Below are positions 1 through 8,512 of a DNA stretch of 37,730 nt, in pieces. Origin of the DNA: an uncultured Rhodospirillales bacterium. Its GTDB lineage: Bacteria; Pseudomonadota; Alphaproteobacteria; Acetobacterales; Acetobacteraceae. Under the pieces are notes generated by a model. That model was not told where the DNA came from. It worked only from the letters and a program-made list of their open reading frames with translations, and searched no databases. Position 1 is the stretch's first letter. Every line of letters begins with the position of its first letter. Made by a program: the position numbers and the translations under genes. Where the stretch lies: NCBI GenBank assembly GCA_903928895.1, contig CAIYSR010000078.1:1-37730 (forward strand), read 5' to 3'.

Positions 1-59
1 CACCACGATACTGGGGTCCCCGCTCGCCTGTCGCCCATACCAGCCCAAGCCAAACGGAT

Positions 60-101
60 AAAAGTTTTTTGCTTCTTTTTTTCAAAAAAGAAGCGCTTGC
101 C
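60..101 (+). repeat. Dispersed AT-rich hairpin element, copy A (left-half form)
   Basis: This element has a T-rich lead (AAAAGTTTTTT), then an inverted repeat at 71-94 (GCTTCTTTTTT, two loop bases, AAAAAAGAAGC), then GCGCTTGCC. The same unit recurs in both orientations at seven other places in the window. It lies 26 bases before the rsmB-like gene, so here it probably ends transcription from a gene to the left of the window. A terminator role is inferred from the hairpin and from its position in all copies. Bases 1-59 show nothing else I recognise. Confidence 0.85.
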
Positions 102-127
102 TTTCTCTACCCCAGGACTCACCGCGC

Positions 128-1423
128 ATGACCCCCGCCGCCCGCGTCGCCGCCGCCATCGAGCTCGTCGCCGCGATCGACCATGCCCCGCGCAAGCCGG
201 CCGATGCGGTCGCCAACGCCTTCTTCCGCGAGCGCCGCTACATCGGCTCCGGCGACCGCCGCGCCATCTCCGAACGCGCCTGGGCCGTCATCCGCAGCCG
301 CCGCCGGCTGACCTGGTGGCTCGCCCGCTCCGAAGCCCGCATTTCGCCGCGCATGCTGGTTGCCGCCTCGCTCATGCTCGAAGGCTGGACCGGTGACGGC
401 CTGATCCAGACCTACGCCGGCGGCCAATACGCCCCGGACAAACTCTCGCCGACCGAAAAACCTGTGCTTAAGGCCCTCGAAGGCCGCACCCTCAACCATC
501 CCGCGATGCCCACCGGCGTGCGCATCGAGGCGCCAGACTGGATCGTGCCTCTCCTCGAAGCCCGCTTCGGCGCGCACCTGACCGAGGAAATGGCGGCGAT
601 GGACCTCCCCGCGCCGCTCGACCTGCGGGTCAACCTGCTCAAATCCGACCGTGACTCCGCCCGCGCCGCTCTGGCCGAAGTCGGCGTCATGGCCGAACCC
701 ACCGCCCTCTCGCCCTGGGGCCTGCGTATCCCCGGCCGCCAACCCATCGTGGCCCTCAAGCCCTTCCAGGATGGCGTGGTCGAAATCCAGGACGAAGGCA
801 GCCAGCTCATCGCCGCCGTGGTCGGCGCCAAACCCGAAATGCGCGTGGCCGACTGGTGCGCCGGCGCCGGCGGCAAAACCCTCGCACTCGCCATGACCAT
901 GGAAAACCGCGGCCACATCGTCGCCTCCGACGTCGCCGCCCATCGGCTGGAAGCCGCGGTCAAGCGCCTGCGCCGCGCCGGCGTCCACAATGTCGAGCAG
1001 CACATGCCCGAGGCCGGCGACAAATGGATCAAGCGCCGCGCCGGCACCTTCGACCGCGTGCTGGTCGACGCCCCCTGCACCGGCACCGGCACCTGGCGCC
1101 GCAATCCCGATGCCCGCCAGCGCCTGACCGAGCGCGACCTGGCCGAACTCGTCACCAAGCAGGCCATGATCCTCGACCAGGCCAGCCGCCTCGTCCGCAA
1201 ATCCGGCCGCCTGATCTACGCCACCTGCTCGCTCCTGCGCGAAGAGAACGAAGCGCAAGTCGAGGCCTTCCTCGCCGGCCACCCCGACTTCACCCTGCGC
1301 CCGCTGGACGAAGCCTGGACCCTGGCAACGCCGCTGCCCTGCCCCGGCCCCTATTTGTCGCTCACCCCCCTGAGCCATGGCACCGACGGGTTCTTCGCCG
1401 CGGTGCTGGAACGCGTGGGGTGA
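128..1423 (+). CDS. RsmB/NOP-family rRNA (cytosine-C5) methyltransferase
   Basis: This 431-residue protein is a SAM-dependent RNA m5C methyltransferase of the RsmB/NOL1/NOP2/Sun family, expected to modify 16S rRNA in the cytoplasm. The N-terminal ~130 residues resemble the NusB-like RNA-binding domain of RsmB. The Rossmann methyltransferase domain follows. Its SAM motif is VADWCAGAGGK (residues 240-250). The two family cysteines are visible: C317 in DAPCTGTG (motif IV) and C367 in YATCS (motif VI, the expected nucleophile). Length matches E. coli RsmB (about 430). The ATG at 128 is the first start after repeat copy A. The stop overlaps the next gene's GTG by three bases, so the two are probably co-translated. 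The exact target base cannot be read from sequence; RsmB or a close paralogue is the best call. Confidence 0.93.
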   Translation: MTPAARVAAAIELVAAIDHAPRKPADAVANAFFRERRYIGSGDRRAISERAWAVIRSRRRLTWWLARSEARISPRMLVAASLMLEGWTGDGLIQTYAGGQYAPDKLSPTEKPVLKALEGRTLNHPAMPTGVRIEAPDWIVPLLEARFGAHLTEEMAAMDLPAPLDLRVNLLKSDRDSARAALAEVGVMAEPTALSPWGLRIPGRQPIVALKPFQDGVVEIQDEGSQLIAAVVGAKPEMRVADWCAGAGGKTLALAMTMENRGHIVASDVAAHRLEAAVKRLRRAGVHNVEQHMPEAGDKWIKRRAGTFDRVLVDAPCTGTGTWRRNPDARQRLTERDLAELVTKQAMILDQASRLVRKSGRLIYATCSLLREENEAQVEAFLAGHPDFTLRPLDEAWTLATPLPCPGPYLSLTPLSHGTDGFFAAVLERVG

Positions 1424-1962
1424 TCGCGGTCCGCCCGGCACAGTTGACTGACGCGCCGGGCATTGCCGCCGTCCATGTCGCGGCTTGGCGCAGCGCCTAT
1501 GCCGGGATCCTGCCGGCCGACTACCTCGCCCGGCTCTCGCTGAACCGGCAGACCGGCCATTATCTGATGGCGATCCAGCGCGGCATCGCCGTGCATGTCC
1601 TCACCGCTGCCGGCGCCGACCTGCCGAACGGCAGCCCCCACCCGCGCGTGGTCGGCTTCTCCACCGCCCGGCGCCACGGCCCCGAGTCGCCCCATGGCGA
1701 AGGCGAGATCGAGACGCTCTACGTGCTGGACGACTGGCGCGAGCGCGGCCACGGGCGGCGCCTGATGCAGGCTTCCGCCGGTTGGCTCGCCGCGCGCGGC
1801 TGCGGCACGCTGTTCCTCTGGGTCCTGCGCGACAATCCGAGCCGCTGGTTCTACGTCCGCCTCGGCGGCGCCGCCGTGGCCGAGCAGACCATCCGTGTCG
1901 CCGGACAGGAGGTGGTGCAGACCGCCTATGCCTGGCGCGCCATCGGCGGGCTGCTGGCCTGA
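1420..1962 (+). CDS. GNAT-family N-acetyltransferase
   Basis: This 180-residue acetyl-CoA-dependent N-acetyltransferase has an unknown acceptor. Its N-terminus (IAVRPAQLTDAPGIAAVHV) is the usual first strand and helix of the GNAT fold. The acetyl-CoA pyrophosphate loop is the segment ending RERGHGRRLM near residue 110. Near residue 140 comes the typical LWVLRDNPSRWFYVRLGG strand-helix, matching the family pattern WVL-x-N-x-(R)-FY-x-x-GG. I chose the GTG at 1420 because it overlaps the methyltransferase stop as GTGA and leaves a GNAT of normal length; the open frame runs further upstream but only as antisense or frame shadow. Translational coupling to the methyltransferase is likely. A RimI-like protein acetylase or a small-molecule acetylase are both possible. 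Confidence 0.85.
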   Translation: MIAVRPAQLTDAPGIAAVHVAAWRSAYAGILPADYLARLSLNRQTGHYLMAIQRGIAVHVLTAAGADLPNGSPHPRVVGFSTARRHGPESPHGEGEIETLYVLDDWRERGHGRRLMQASAGWLAARGCGTLFLWVLRDNPSRWFYVRLGGAAVAEQTIRVAGQEVVQTAYAWRAIGGLLA

Positions 1963-2006
1963 ACTTGCGGCTTGAGCAAAACTGGCGGAGCAACCGGAGC
2001 CGCGCG

Positions 2007-2921
2007 ATGAACCTGCCCGACGAGCCCGTCTACCTCCCCTTCGAAGCCGGCCCCTTCCGCATGGCGATGGGGTTGATCGCGCGCACCCCGGATGACCTGG
2101 TGACGATCGACACAAACTATCCCGCCGAAATGGCCGAACGCCGCATGCTGCTCGACACCAGCCGACACGAGGTCTTCGGCGCCGAGCCCGGCAGCGCGGC
2201 CGCCGGCGCCGAACTGCTGGACCGTCTCGCCGATCTCCTCCCGCGCCGCTTCCCCGACGGCTTCACCCGCGACGGCAGAATGCTGCACAATCGGCTGACC
2301 GGCGAGACCTGGGACCTCGCCACCCCGGCGCTCGACCCGCTGGAGATCGCCGGCCGCCTGGTGCAGGAGGATTTCTGCCTCCTCCGCCTGTCCCCCGAAG
2401 GCCCCATCCTCACCGCTGCCGTGCTGTGCTTTCCTTCGCGCTGGCGCCTGCACGACAAGCTCGGTCACCCCCTCGCCGCCATCCATGGGCCGGTCCCGAT
2501 CTATGCCGAACGCCTGGCCCGCCCGGTGGATCGCCTGATCGCCACGCTGCGCGAAGGCAAGCTGGTCGAGCGTCTCAACTGGTCCGTCACCGACGATCCC
2601 GCCTTGTCCCAGCCCGTCGGCAAACACTTCCGCCGCACCCACAATCCGGACATCACCGCGGCCAACGCCGGCGAGACCCTGTTCCTGCGCGTCGAACGCC
2701 AGACCCTCGGCCTGCTGCCCAACAGCGGCGCCGTGGTCTTCGGCATCCGCGTCCACGTCTACCCCATCGCCCGCATTGCCGCCGTCCCCGAGGTCGCCGC
2801 CCGGCTTGCCGACGCCCTGCGCGCCCTGCCCGAGGAAATGAGAGCCTACAAAAGCCTCCCCCCCTTCGAATCCGCCTTGCTCGCGTATCTCGATGCGCAG
2901 TCCCCCAATGCCAAAGGTTGA
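2007..2921 (+). CDS. DUF3445 protein, haem-dependent oxidative N-demethylase-like
   Basis: This 304-residue protein belongs to the DUF3445 family. Some members are named the alpha subunit of a haem-dependent oxidative N-demethylase (dimethylamine oxidation). Recognisable blocks are the N-terminal PFRMAMGL region, a central CFPSRWRLHDKLGHPL, IHGPVPIYAERL, the NWSVTDDP stretch and C-terminal RVERQTLGLLPNSGAVVFGI. The first ATG that gives a family-like N-terminus is at 2007, 44 bases after the GNAT stop. No ribosome site better than CGGAG is visible. There is no signal peptide, so it is probably cytoplasmic. The partner subunits of the dimethylamine enzyme are absent here, so the physiological substrate is unknown. 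The stop codon lies inside repeat copy B. Confidence 0.82.
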   Translation: MNLPDEPVYLPFEAGPFRMAMGLIARTPDDLVTIDTNYPAEMAERRMLLDTSRHEVFGAEPGSAAAGAELLDRLADLLPRRFPDGFTRDGRMLHNRLTGETWDLATPALDPLEIAGRLVQEDFCLLRLSPEGPILTAAVLCFPSRWRLHDKLGHPLAAIHGPVPIYAERLARPVDRLIATLREGKLVERLNWSVTDDPALSQPVGKHFRRTHNPDITAANAGETLFLRVERQTLGLLPNSGAVVFGIRVHVYPIARIAAVPEVAARLADALRALPEEMRAYKSLPPFESALLAYLDAQSPNAKG

Positions 2922-2990
2922 AAGTTTTTGGCTCCCTTTTTTCAAAAAGGGAGTGCTGTTTTTTTTGACAAAAAGAACCAAAAAACTTTC
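2920..2990 (+). repeat. Dispersed hairpin element, copy B (full two-hairpin form)
   Basis: This is a full copy of the dispersed element. An outer stem pairs GAAAGTTTTT (2920-2929) with AAAAACTTTC (2981-2990). Hairpin 1 (2932-2953) is CTCCCTTTTT / AAAAAGGGAG. Hairpin 2 (2958-2978) opens with GTT and closes with GAAC around a GAC loop. The linker between the hairpins is TGCT, the same as in copy E. Hairpin 1 has C-G pairs where other copies have T-A or C-G in other order, so pairing is kept while sequence changes. It begins inside the stop codon of the DUF3445 gene and precedes guaA, which fits a terminator or 3'-end element. Confidence 0.85.
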
Positions 2991-3064
2991 GCCCTTGGGA
3001 ATTCCTTGCGATCCCGCCAAGCTTATGCTGCAACGCAGCGCACCGAGACAGACAGGTGTTTGCC

Positions 3065-4615
<1,551 letters not shown>

Positions 4616-4657
4616 CCCCAACCGCAACAAAGCCTAAAGCCTGCCCCGCTTCCTTCC

Positions 4658-4683
4658 CCCTCTCCCCTCTTTGGGGGAGAGGG
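4658..4683 (+). terminator. GC-rich hairpin downstream of guaA
   Basis: CCCTCTCCCC (4658-4667) pairs with GGGGAGAGGG (4674-4683) around a short T-rich loop, 42 bases after the guaA stop. The flanking GCCGGGGTGAGGG is part of a proteobacterial intergenic palindrome type seen in many genomes. There is no T-run directly after it, so it may be a repeat that also acts as a 3'-end stabiliser. Confidence 0.6.
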
Positions 4684-4734
4684 CCGGGGTGAGGGTCGTG
4701 CAACCAACGAAATCTCGCCGCCCGCCCCAAGAAA

Positions 4735-4778
4735 GCAAGCAAGCACTTCTTTTTTGAAAAAAGAAGCAAAAAACTTTC
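4735..4778 (-). repeat. Dispersed hairpin element, copy C (inverted left-half form)
   Basis: This copy has the reverse orientation of copies A and G: CAAGCACTTC, a hairpin CTTCTTTTT / AAAAAGAAG (4746-4766), then CAAAAAACTTTC. It lies between the convergent 3' ends of guaA (+) and the AT-rich HsdR-like gene (-), where a bidirectional terminator would serve both. The rest of the gap up to 4874 shows no further feature. Confidence 0.8.
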
Positions 4779-4874
4779 ATCCGTTAAGCGGTACACTGGC
4801 CGCAAACCACCGTCCCCACCCCCCAAACCCCGTCGCCCCCACAATCACTCTCCCGTCGAAACGCCCTTCCTGTC

Positions 4875-5981
4875 CTAAGGGTCGCTAATTGTTATGCTGA
4901 ATTCACCCTCACCCGCCATCTTTGCTTCCCTGGGCGAGTTATCGAACATTGCGTCAAATTTGGGATTTCCGGTCGCCGACCCTTTGATAAAGACATATCT
5001 ATACTCGAACGATAGCATCCCCTTGAATTTATTCCCCTCAATAAATCCGATGGCGTCCGTATATACCGTACAGTCAAATCCGAACGGAATTAGCATCTCT
5101 GGCATTCCAGGAAACAAAGATGCACTTTGGCCTGGAGGCAATCTCCCAGAGATTACGTTTTGGAATATGGTAGGTCGAGCGAGTTCCACGGACACAAACT
5201 CGTCTCCAGAAAAAAACTTGTAATCATCTGAAAGCCCAGCTAACCGATGAAGCTGCGTGATCGATTGAAATGGATTGATCAACGTCACGTGTGCCACGAG
5301 GCGTCCGTCGTCATCACGGCGAACTTCGCCTCCACGGATGCCAGCCACAACACCGTTTAGTGTACCGTTCAATTGAAGGAATGGATGATCGGACAAATGT
5401 TCGCCATATCGAACCTCCCCTCCAGCGATATCCACTCGCGGACCTATTCCCAAACCCAACGGCTTACCCGGCATTGGTCGAACTCGCTCAGATCGCTTTC
5501 TGATGGCCGCCGGTCCGATAATATTAAATATTTCAACTATTTTTTGGTCCATATTTTCAAAACGCCATGTCAGTATCGGGCAATCGAGTTCACTTGTCAC
5601 ATACAGTCGGAACTCACGACCGTTTGTCAGCAGGAAATGAAATGCTCCGATCTCCGGATGCGCTGAATACGTGTGGGCTTGTTCGGCATCGTCCTTGGTT
5701 AATATAGAAGACGGAGCCTTAACTTCGACAGTAAAGCGGCCATACGAAATTACTTCGCAAATATAGTCAGCTCGCCCAGCCAAAGGGGGGTCCTTGCTCG
5801 GATTTTTGCGACCGAGAAATGCACGATCATACCTTAATTTTACTTCAGTCCGGATGTTATCCTGAGTCCCGTGCGCAAATCCGAGACGATGGAGAAGTGG
5901 CCGTACAATAATCTCGCGAACATCCGTCTCATTCATTGCATCAAAGTCGGGTATTGGCATGGAATCAGCACCGCTTGTCAT
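4875..5981 (-). CDS. Solitary PD-(D/E)XK protein with HsdR N-terminal-like nuclease domain
   Basis: This 368-residue protein's first ~160 residues look like the type I restriction enzyme R-subunit N-terminal nuclease fold. Visible are RPLLHRLGF (27-35), E46, D72 in GRADY, E86 and K88 in VEVKAP, and the Q101-x3-Y105 pair of RecB/HsdR-like nucleases. The last ~200 residues match nothing I recognise and seem rich in beta strands. There is no helicase domain, no HsdM or HsdS nearby, no signal peptide and no membrane segment. The gene is far more AT-rich than its neighbours (23 G+C of 60 at 4981-5040), which points to transfer. The ATG at 5981 has a GAGA 8 bases upstream; M8 at 5960 is an alternative start. 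A defence or DNA-processing nuclease is inferred from the fold only. Confidence 0.72.
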   Translation of the reverse strand: MTSGADSMPIPDFDAMNETDVREIIVRPLLHRLGFAHGTQDNIRTEVKLRYDRAFLGRKNPSKDPPLAGRADYICEVISYGRFTVEVKAPSSILTKDDAEQAHTYSAHPEIGAFHFLLTNGREFRLYVTSELDCPILTWRFENMDQKIVEIFNIIGPAAIRKRSERVRPMPGKPLGLGIGPRVDIAGGEVRYGEHLSDHPFLQLNGTLNGVVAGIRGGEVRRDDDGRLVAHVTLINPFQSITQLHRLAGLSDDYKFFSGDEFVSVELARPTIFQNVISGRLPPGQSASLFPGMPEMLIPFGFDCTVYTDAIGFIEGNKFKGMLSFEYRYVFIKGSATGNPKFDAMFDNSPREAKMAGEGEFSITISDP

Positions 5982-6141
5982 TTTTTACATCTCGATCACC
6001 ATTTTGACCGGTTTGCCTCGATTCCGCTATCCCGATTTAACGAAACCGGACAGAATGAGCGACTGCTCGGAAGTCTATCTGCGGCGCAACTTGAACCACC
6101 CCAGCGCAAACTTCGGTCGGCCGCGTCTCGCCACCACCCGC

Positions 6142-6163
6142 CATATCCCATTGACATATCCCA
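6142..6163 (+). promoter_or_regulatory. Direct repeat and -35-like box upstream of vapBC
   Basis: CATATCCCA occurs at 6142-6150 and again at 6155-6163, 13 bases apart, and a TTGACA sits at 6151-6156. VapB-type antitoxins autoregulate by binding repeats near their promoter, so this is a plausible operator. No good -10 box or ribosome site is visible before the ATG at 6186. The rest of 5982-6185 shows only the composition change from AT-rich to GC-rich DNA. Confidence 0.35.
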
Positions 6164-6185
6164 CCCCACCCCCCACCTTCCCCGC

Positions 6186-6407
6186 ATGCCCCGCACAACC
6201 CTCTTCCTCTCCAACCGCTCCCAGGCCATGCGCCTCCCCAAGGAAGTCGCCTTCCCCGAGGGCGTGAAGCAGGTTGCCATCGTCCGCGACGGCAACCGCC
6301 GCATCATCACCCCCGCCGACTCCCTCTGGGACGACTTCTTCGACGCCCCCGGCATCGACCTCCCCCCCCGCGCCCAGCCCGCCGCCCAGGAGCGCGAAAC
6401 CTTCTAG
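6186..6407 (+). CDS. vapB: VapB-type antitoxin (AbrB/SpoVT fold)
   Basis: This 73-residue protein begins MPRTTLFLSNRSQAMRLPKE. That is the N-terminal DNA-binding hairpin of the VapB/VagC branch of AbrB-like antitoxins (pattern LF-x-NRSQA-R-PK). The middle VKQVAIVRDGNRRIITP completes the swapped-hairpin domain. The C-terminal WDDFFDAP and its tail form the usual toxin-wrapping segment. It would neutralise VapC by direct binding and repress its own operon. The start at 6186 is the first ATG that keeps the family N-terminus; no Shine-Dalgarno is visible, so a leaderless message is possible. The TAG stop is followed at once by the vapC ATG. Composition is GC-rich like the host, unlike the AT-rich gene to its left. 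Confidence 0.88.
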   Translation: MPRTTLFLSNRSQAMRLPKEVAFPEGVKQVAIVRDGNRRIITPADSLWDDFFDAPGIDLPPRAQPAAQERETF

Positions 6408-6812
6408 ATGCTCCGCTACATGCTCGACACCAACCTCTGCATCCGTGTCCTGCGTGACCGCCCCGCCGGCCTCCGCCCCCGCTTCAACGCCGAGGCTGAC
6501 AGCCTGTGCATCTCCACCATCGTGCTCACCGAACTCCTCAACGGCGCCGAGAAATCCGCCCGCGCCGACCACAACCGCCGTGAAGTCGAACGCTTCGCCG
6601 CCCGCCTCGAAATCCTCCCCTTCGACGCCAACGCCGCCGCCCACGCCGCCGACATCCGCGCCACCCTCGAACGCGAAGGCAAACCCATCGGCGGCTATGA
6701 CCTCCTGATCGCCGGCCACGCCCGCAGCCGTGGCCTCATCGTCGTCACCGGCAACCTCGGCGAATTCACCCGCGTCCCCGCTCTGCGCTGCGAGGACTGG
6801 GAAGCACCCTAA
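6408..6812 (+). CDS. vapC: VapC-type PIN-domain ribonuclease toxin
   Basis: This 134-residue PIN-domain toxin is predicted to cleave a specific RNA (often initiator tRNA or the rRNA loop in this family) when freed from VapB. The metal-binding acidic residues are in place: D7 in YMLDTN, E42 in LTELLNG and D98 in GGYDLLIAGHA. Then comes VVTGNLGEFTRV, where the usual T-N/D-N is T-G-N. The C-terminus RVPALRCEDW matches the MvpA/VapC family. Length is normal and the frame is intact, so the pair looks functional. It starts directly after the vapB stop without its own ribosome site, so it is translationally coupled. Its last four bases overlap the convergent MAPEG gene. Confidence 0.9.
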   Translation: MLRYMLDTNLCIRVLRDRPAGLRPRFNAEADSLCISTIVLTELLNGAEKSARADHNRREVERFAARLEILPFDANAAAHAADIRATLEREGKPIGGYDLLIAGHARSRGLIVVTGNLGEFTRVPALRCEDWEAP

Positions 6813-7228
6813 AACACCACCACCGCCGCCCGAACCGCCATCGCCAGCAGCACCAGCGAACTCACCGTGAACAGCGCGAACCGCACCATGATCACGTTCA
6901 CCGTCGCCTGCACCAGGCTATGCGCCACCCGCAGCGCCACATAGGCCCAGGCCAGCCCGGCATTCAGCCCCGCCCCCTCCCCCACCAGCGCCACCACCAG
7001 CGCCACCGCGTAGAACAGCGTCGGCTGCTCCATCAGATGATTGTAGTTGTCCGCCTTCCAGCGCACCGAAGCCGGCAACGCCGCCGCCAACTCGCCCGCC
7101 GTCCGCCGTGGATCGAGCTTCAGCCGCGCCGCCCGGATCGCCGGAATGCGGGTGGCATACAGCCACGCCCACATCACGAAACTCCACAGCACCAGGGCGA
7201 TCAGCGGGGCCAGTATCGGACTGCGCAT
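6809..7228 (-). CDS. MAPEG-family membrane protein
   Basis: This 139-residue integral membrane protein of the MAPEG family (membrane-associated proteins in eicosanoid and glutathione metabolism) has four hydrophobic helices, at about residues 4-26, 70-84, 90-108 and 115-137. The family block is NYNHLMEQPTLFYA, with RVAHSLVQ following in helix 3. Bacterial members often act as glutathione transferases or peroxidases, but many are uncharacterised. I choose the ATG at 7228 because GGAGAGG ends three bases before it; a longer start at 7240 would place that ribosome site inside the gene. It is convergent with vapC, overlapping by four bases. The specific substrate cannot be inferred. Confidence 0.85.
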   Translation of the reverse strand: MRSPILAPLIALVLWSFVMWAWLYATRIPAIRAARLKLDPRRTAGELAAALPASVRWKADNYNHLMEQPTLFYAVALVVALVGEGAGLNAGLAWAYVALRVAHSLVQATVNVIMVRFALFTVSSLVLLAMAVRAAVVVF

Positions 7229-7398
7229 GGGCCTCTCCATTCACTACCACGGCACCGCCGCCGCGGGACGCCCACCCTAGAATCGAACCCCGCCCCGGCA
7301 AACCCCCAGGCGCCTTGCCATGTTGTGGTCCGCCACCCGATCAGCGAAACTATCCCGTGCGCTGGCCCCCCGACCCACTGCCATCACGGAGAACCACC

Positions 7399-7824
7399 AT
7401 GTCCGACCCATCCGGCACCGGCGACGCCGCCGACCCCTGGCGGCTGCAAACCCCGCCGCTCAGCTCGGAATTCACCCTCCACCGCGGCGTCGTCGATGGC
7501 CGCGACGTCCTGGTTTGCACCGTCGGCAAAACCATCCTGCACTACGATGCACGCTGCATCGAGCACCTCCACGCCATGCTCACCGCCCGCGCCGACTGGG
7601 TCGAACTCGGCTCGGCCGACGAGCAGAAAGACGCCAAACCCGGCACCGTCGAAGCCTGGGCCCGCGCGCCGGACAACCCGATCGGCGGCTGGTACGGCCT
7701 CAAGAAAGGCCTGCGCGGCCGCTTCGCCATGTACATCCCCCCGCTCCTCGAACGCCTCGGCCTGGCCGAAGTCGAGCACAACCCCAGATCGAACCGCATG
7801 CGGGCAGTCAAGCCGGGTGGCTGA
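7399..7824 (+). CDS. Conserved small protein of unknown function
   Basis: This 141-residue soluble protein has no signal peptide or membrane helix. It begins MSDPSGTGDAADPWRLQTPP. It holds the stretches TILHYDARCIEHLHAML and WVELGSADEQK, and then GGWYGLKKGLRGRFAMYIPP. These read like conserved family blocks and I recall similar bacterial hypothetical proteins, but I know no function. The ATG at 7399 is preceded by CGGAGAA at good spacing. It is followed 37 bases later by the UPF0114 gene and may form an operon with it. Codon use is like its neighbours, which supports a real gene. The gap 7229-7398 between it and the divergent MAPEG gene must hold both promoters; I see no clear boxes. Confidence 0.72.
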   Translation: MSDPSGTGDAADPWRLQTPPLSSEFTLHRGVVDGRDVLVCTVGKTILHYDARCIEHLHAMLTARADWVELGSADEQKDAKPGTVEAWARAPDNPIGGWYGLKKGLRGRFAMYIPPLLERLGLAEVEHNPRSNRMRAVKPGG

Positions 7825-7861
7825 AACCCGTCACCCAGCGGCGCCCACGAAAGACCCCACC

Positions 7862-8392
7862 ATGACAACACCCCGCCCCATCCTGGAGCGCCTGCTGGAA
7901 CACACCTTGTTCCGTGCCCGCTGGCTCCTCGCCCCCTTCTATGTCGGGCTGGTCATCGCCATGGCAGCCCTCCTGGTGGTGTTCGGCATCGAACTTTACC
8001 ACCAACTTTCCATCCTCCTCACCATGACGCCGGCGCAGGCGATTCTGATGGCGCTGTCGCTGATCGACCTGTCGCTGACCGGCAACCTGCTGCTGATCGT
8101 CATCTTCTCCGGCTACGAGAACTTCGTCTCCAAGATCCATGTCGGCGAAGACGACGATCGGCCGGGCTGGATGGGCACGGTCGATTTTTCCGGCCTGAAA
8201 ATGAAGCTGATCGCCTCCATCGTGGCGATCAGCGCAATCGCCCTGCTGCGCTCGTTCATGGAACTGGCCGAGGGTGACGCGCTGGACGAGCGCCGGCTGC
8301 ATTGGCTGGTCATCGTCCACCTGACCTTCGTGCTCTCCGGTGCCGTTCTCGCCATCATGGACTTCGTCGCCAGCAAGGTCAGCAAGCACTGA
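7862..8392 (+). CDS. UPF0114 (YqhA-like) membrane protein
   Basis: This 176-residue inner-membrane protein matches the UPF0114/YqhA family. The family opening is LLEHTLFRARWLLAPFYVGL. A first helix (about 22-44) is followed by LTGNLLLIVIFSGYENFVSKI, a strongly conserved family block, then GLKMKLIASIVAISAIALL and a last helix ending DFVASKVSK. About four membrane segments are expected. The function of the family is not established. The ATG at 7862 follows a weak GAAAGACC ribosome site. The 120-base gap to the convergent binding-protein gene (8393-8512) has no strong hairpin. Confidence 0.9.
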   Translation: MTTPRPILERLLEHTLFRARWLLAPFYVGLVIAMAALLVVFGIELYHQLSILLTMTPAQAILMALSLIDLSLTGNLLLIVIFSGYENFVSKIHVGEDDDRPGWMGTVDFSGLKMKLIASIVAISAIALLRSFMELAEGDALDERRLHWLVIVHLTFVLSGAVLAIMDFVASKVSKH

Positions 8393-8512
8393 TCAACGGG
8401 CACTGGCCTCAATAGGCATTGGGCAGCTCACGGCCTCCCCTCCGCCAATCCAGCCCATCGGCCCGGCAAAACTCCGCCCTGGATCGACGCCCGCCTACGC
8501 TCCGCCCCGCCC

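Noticed and set aside
4875-6812. Complete restriction-modification system
   Set aside because: Only an HsdR N-terminal-like domain is present. There is no helicase motor, HsdM, HsdS or other methyltransferase, and the VapBC pair differs in composition.
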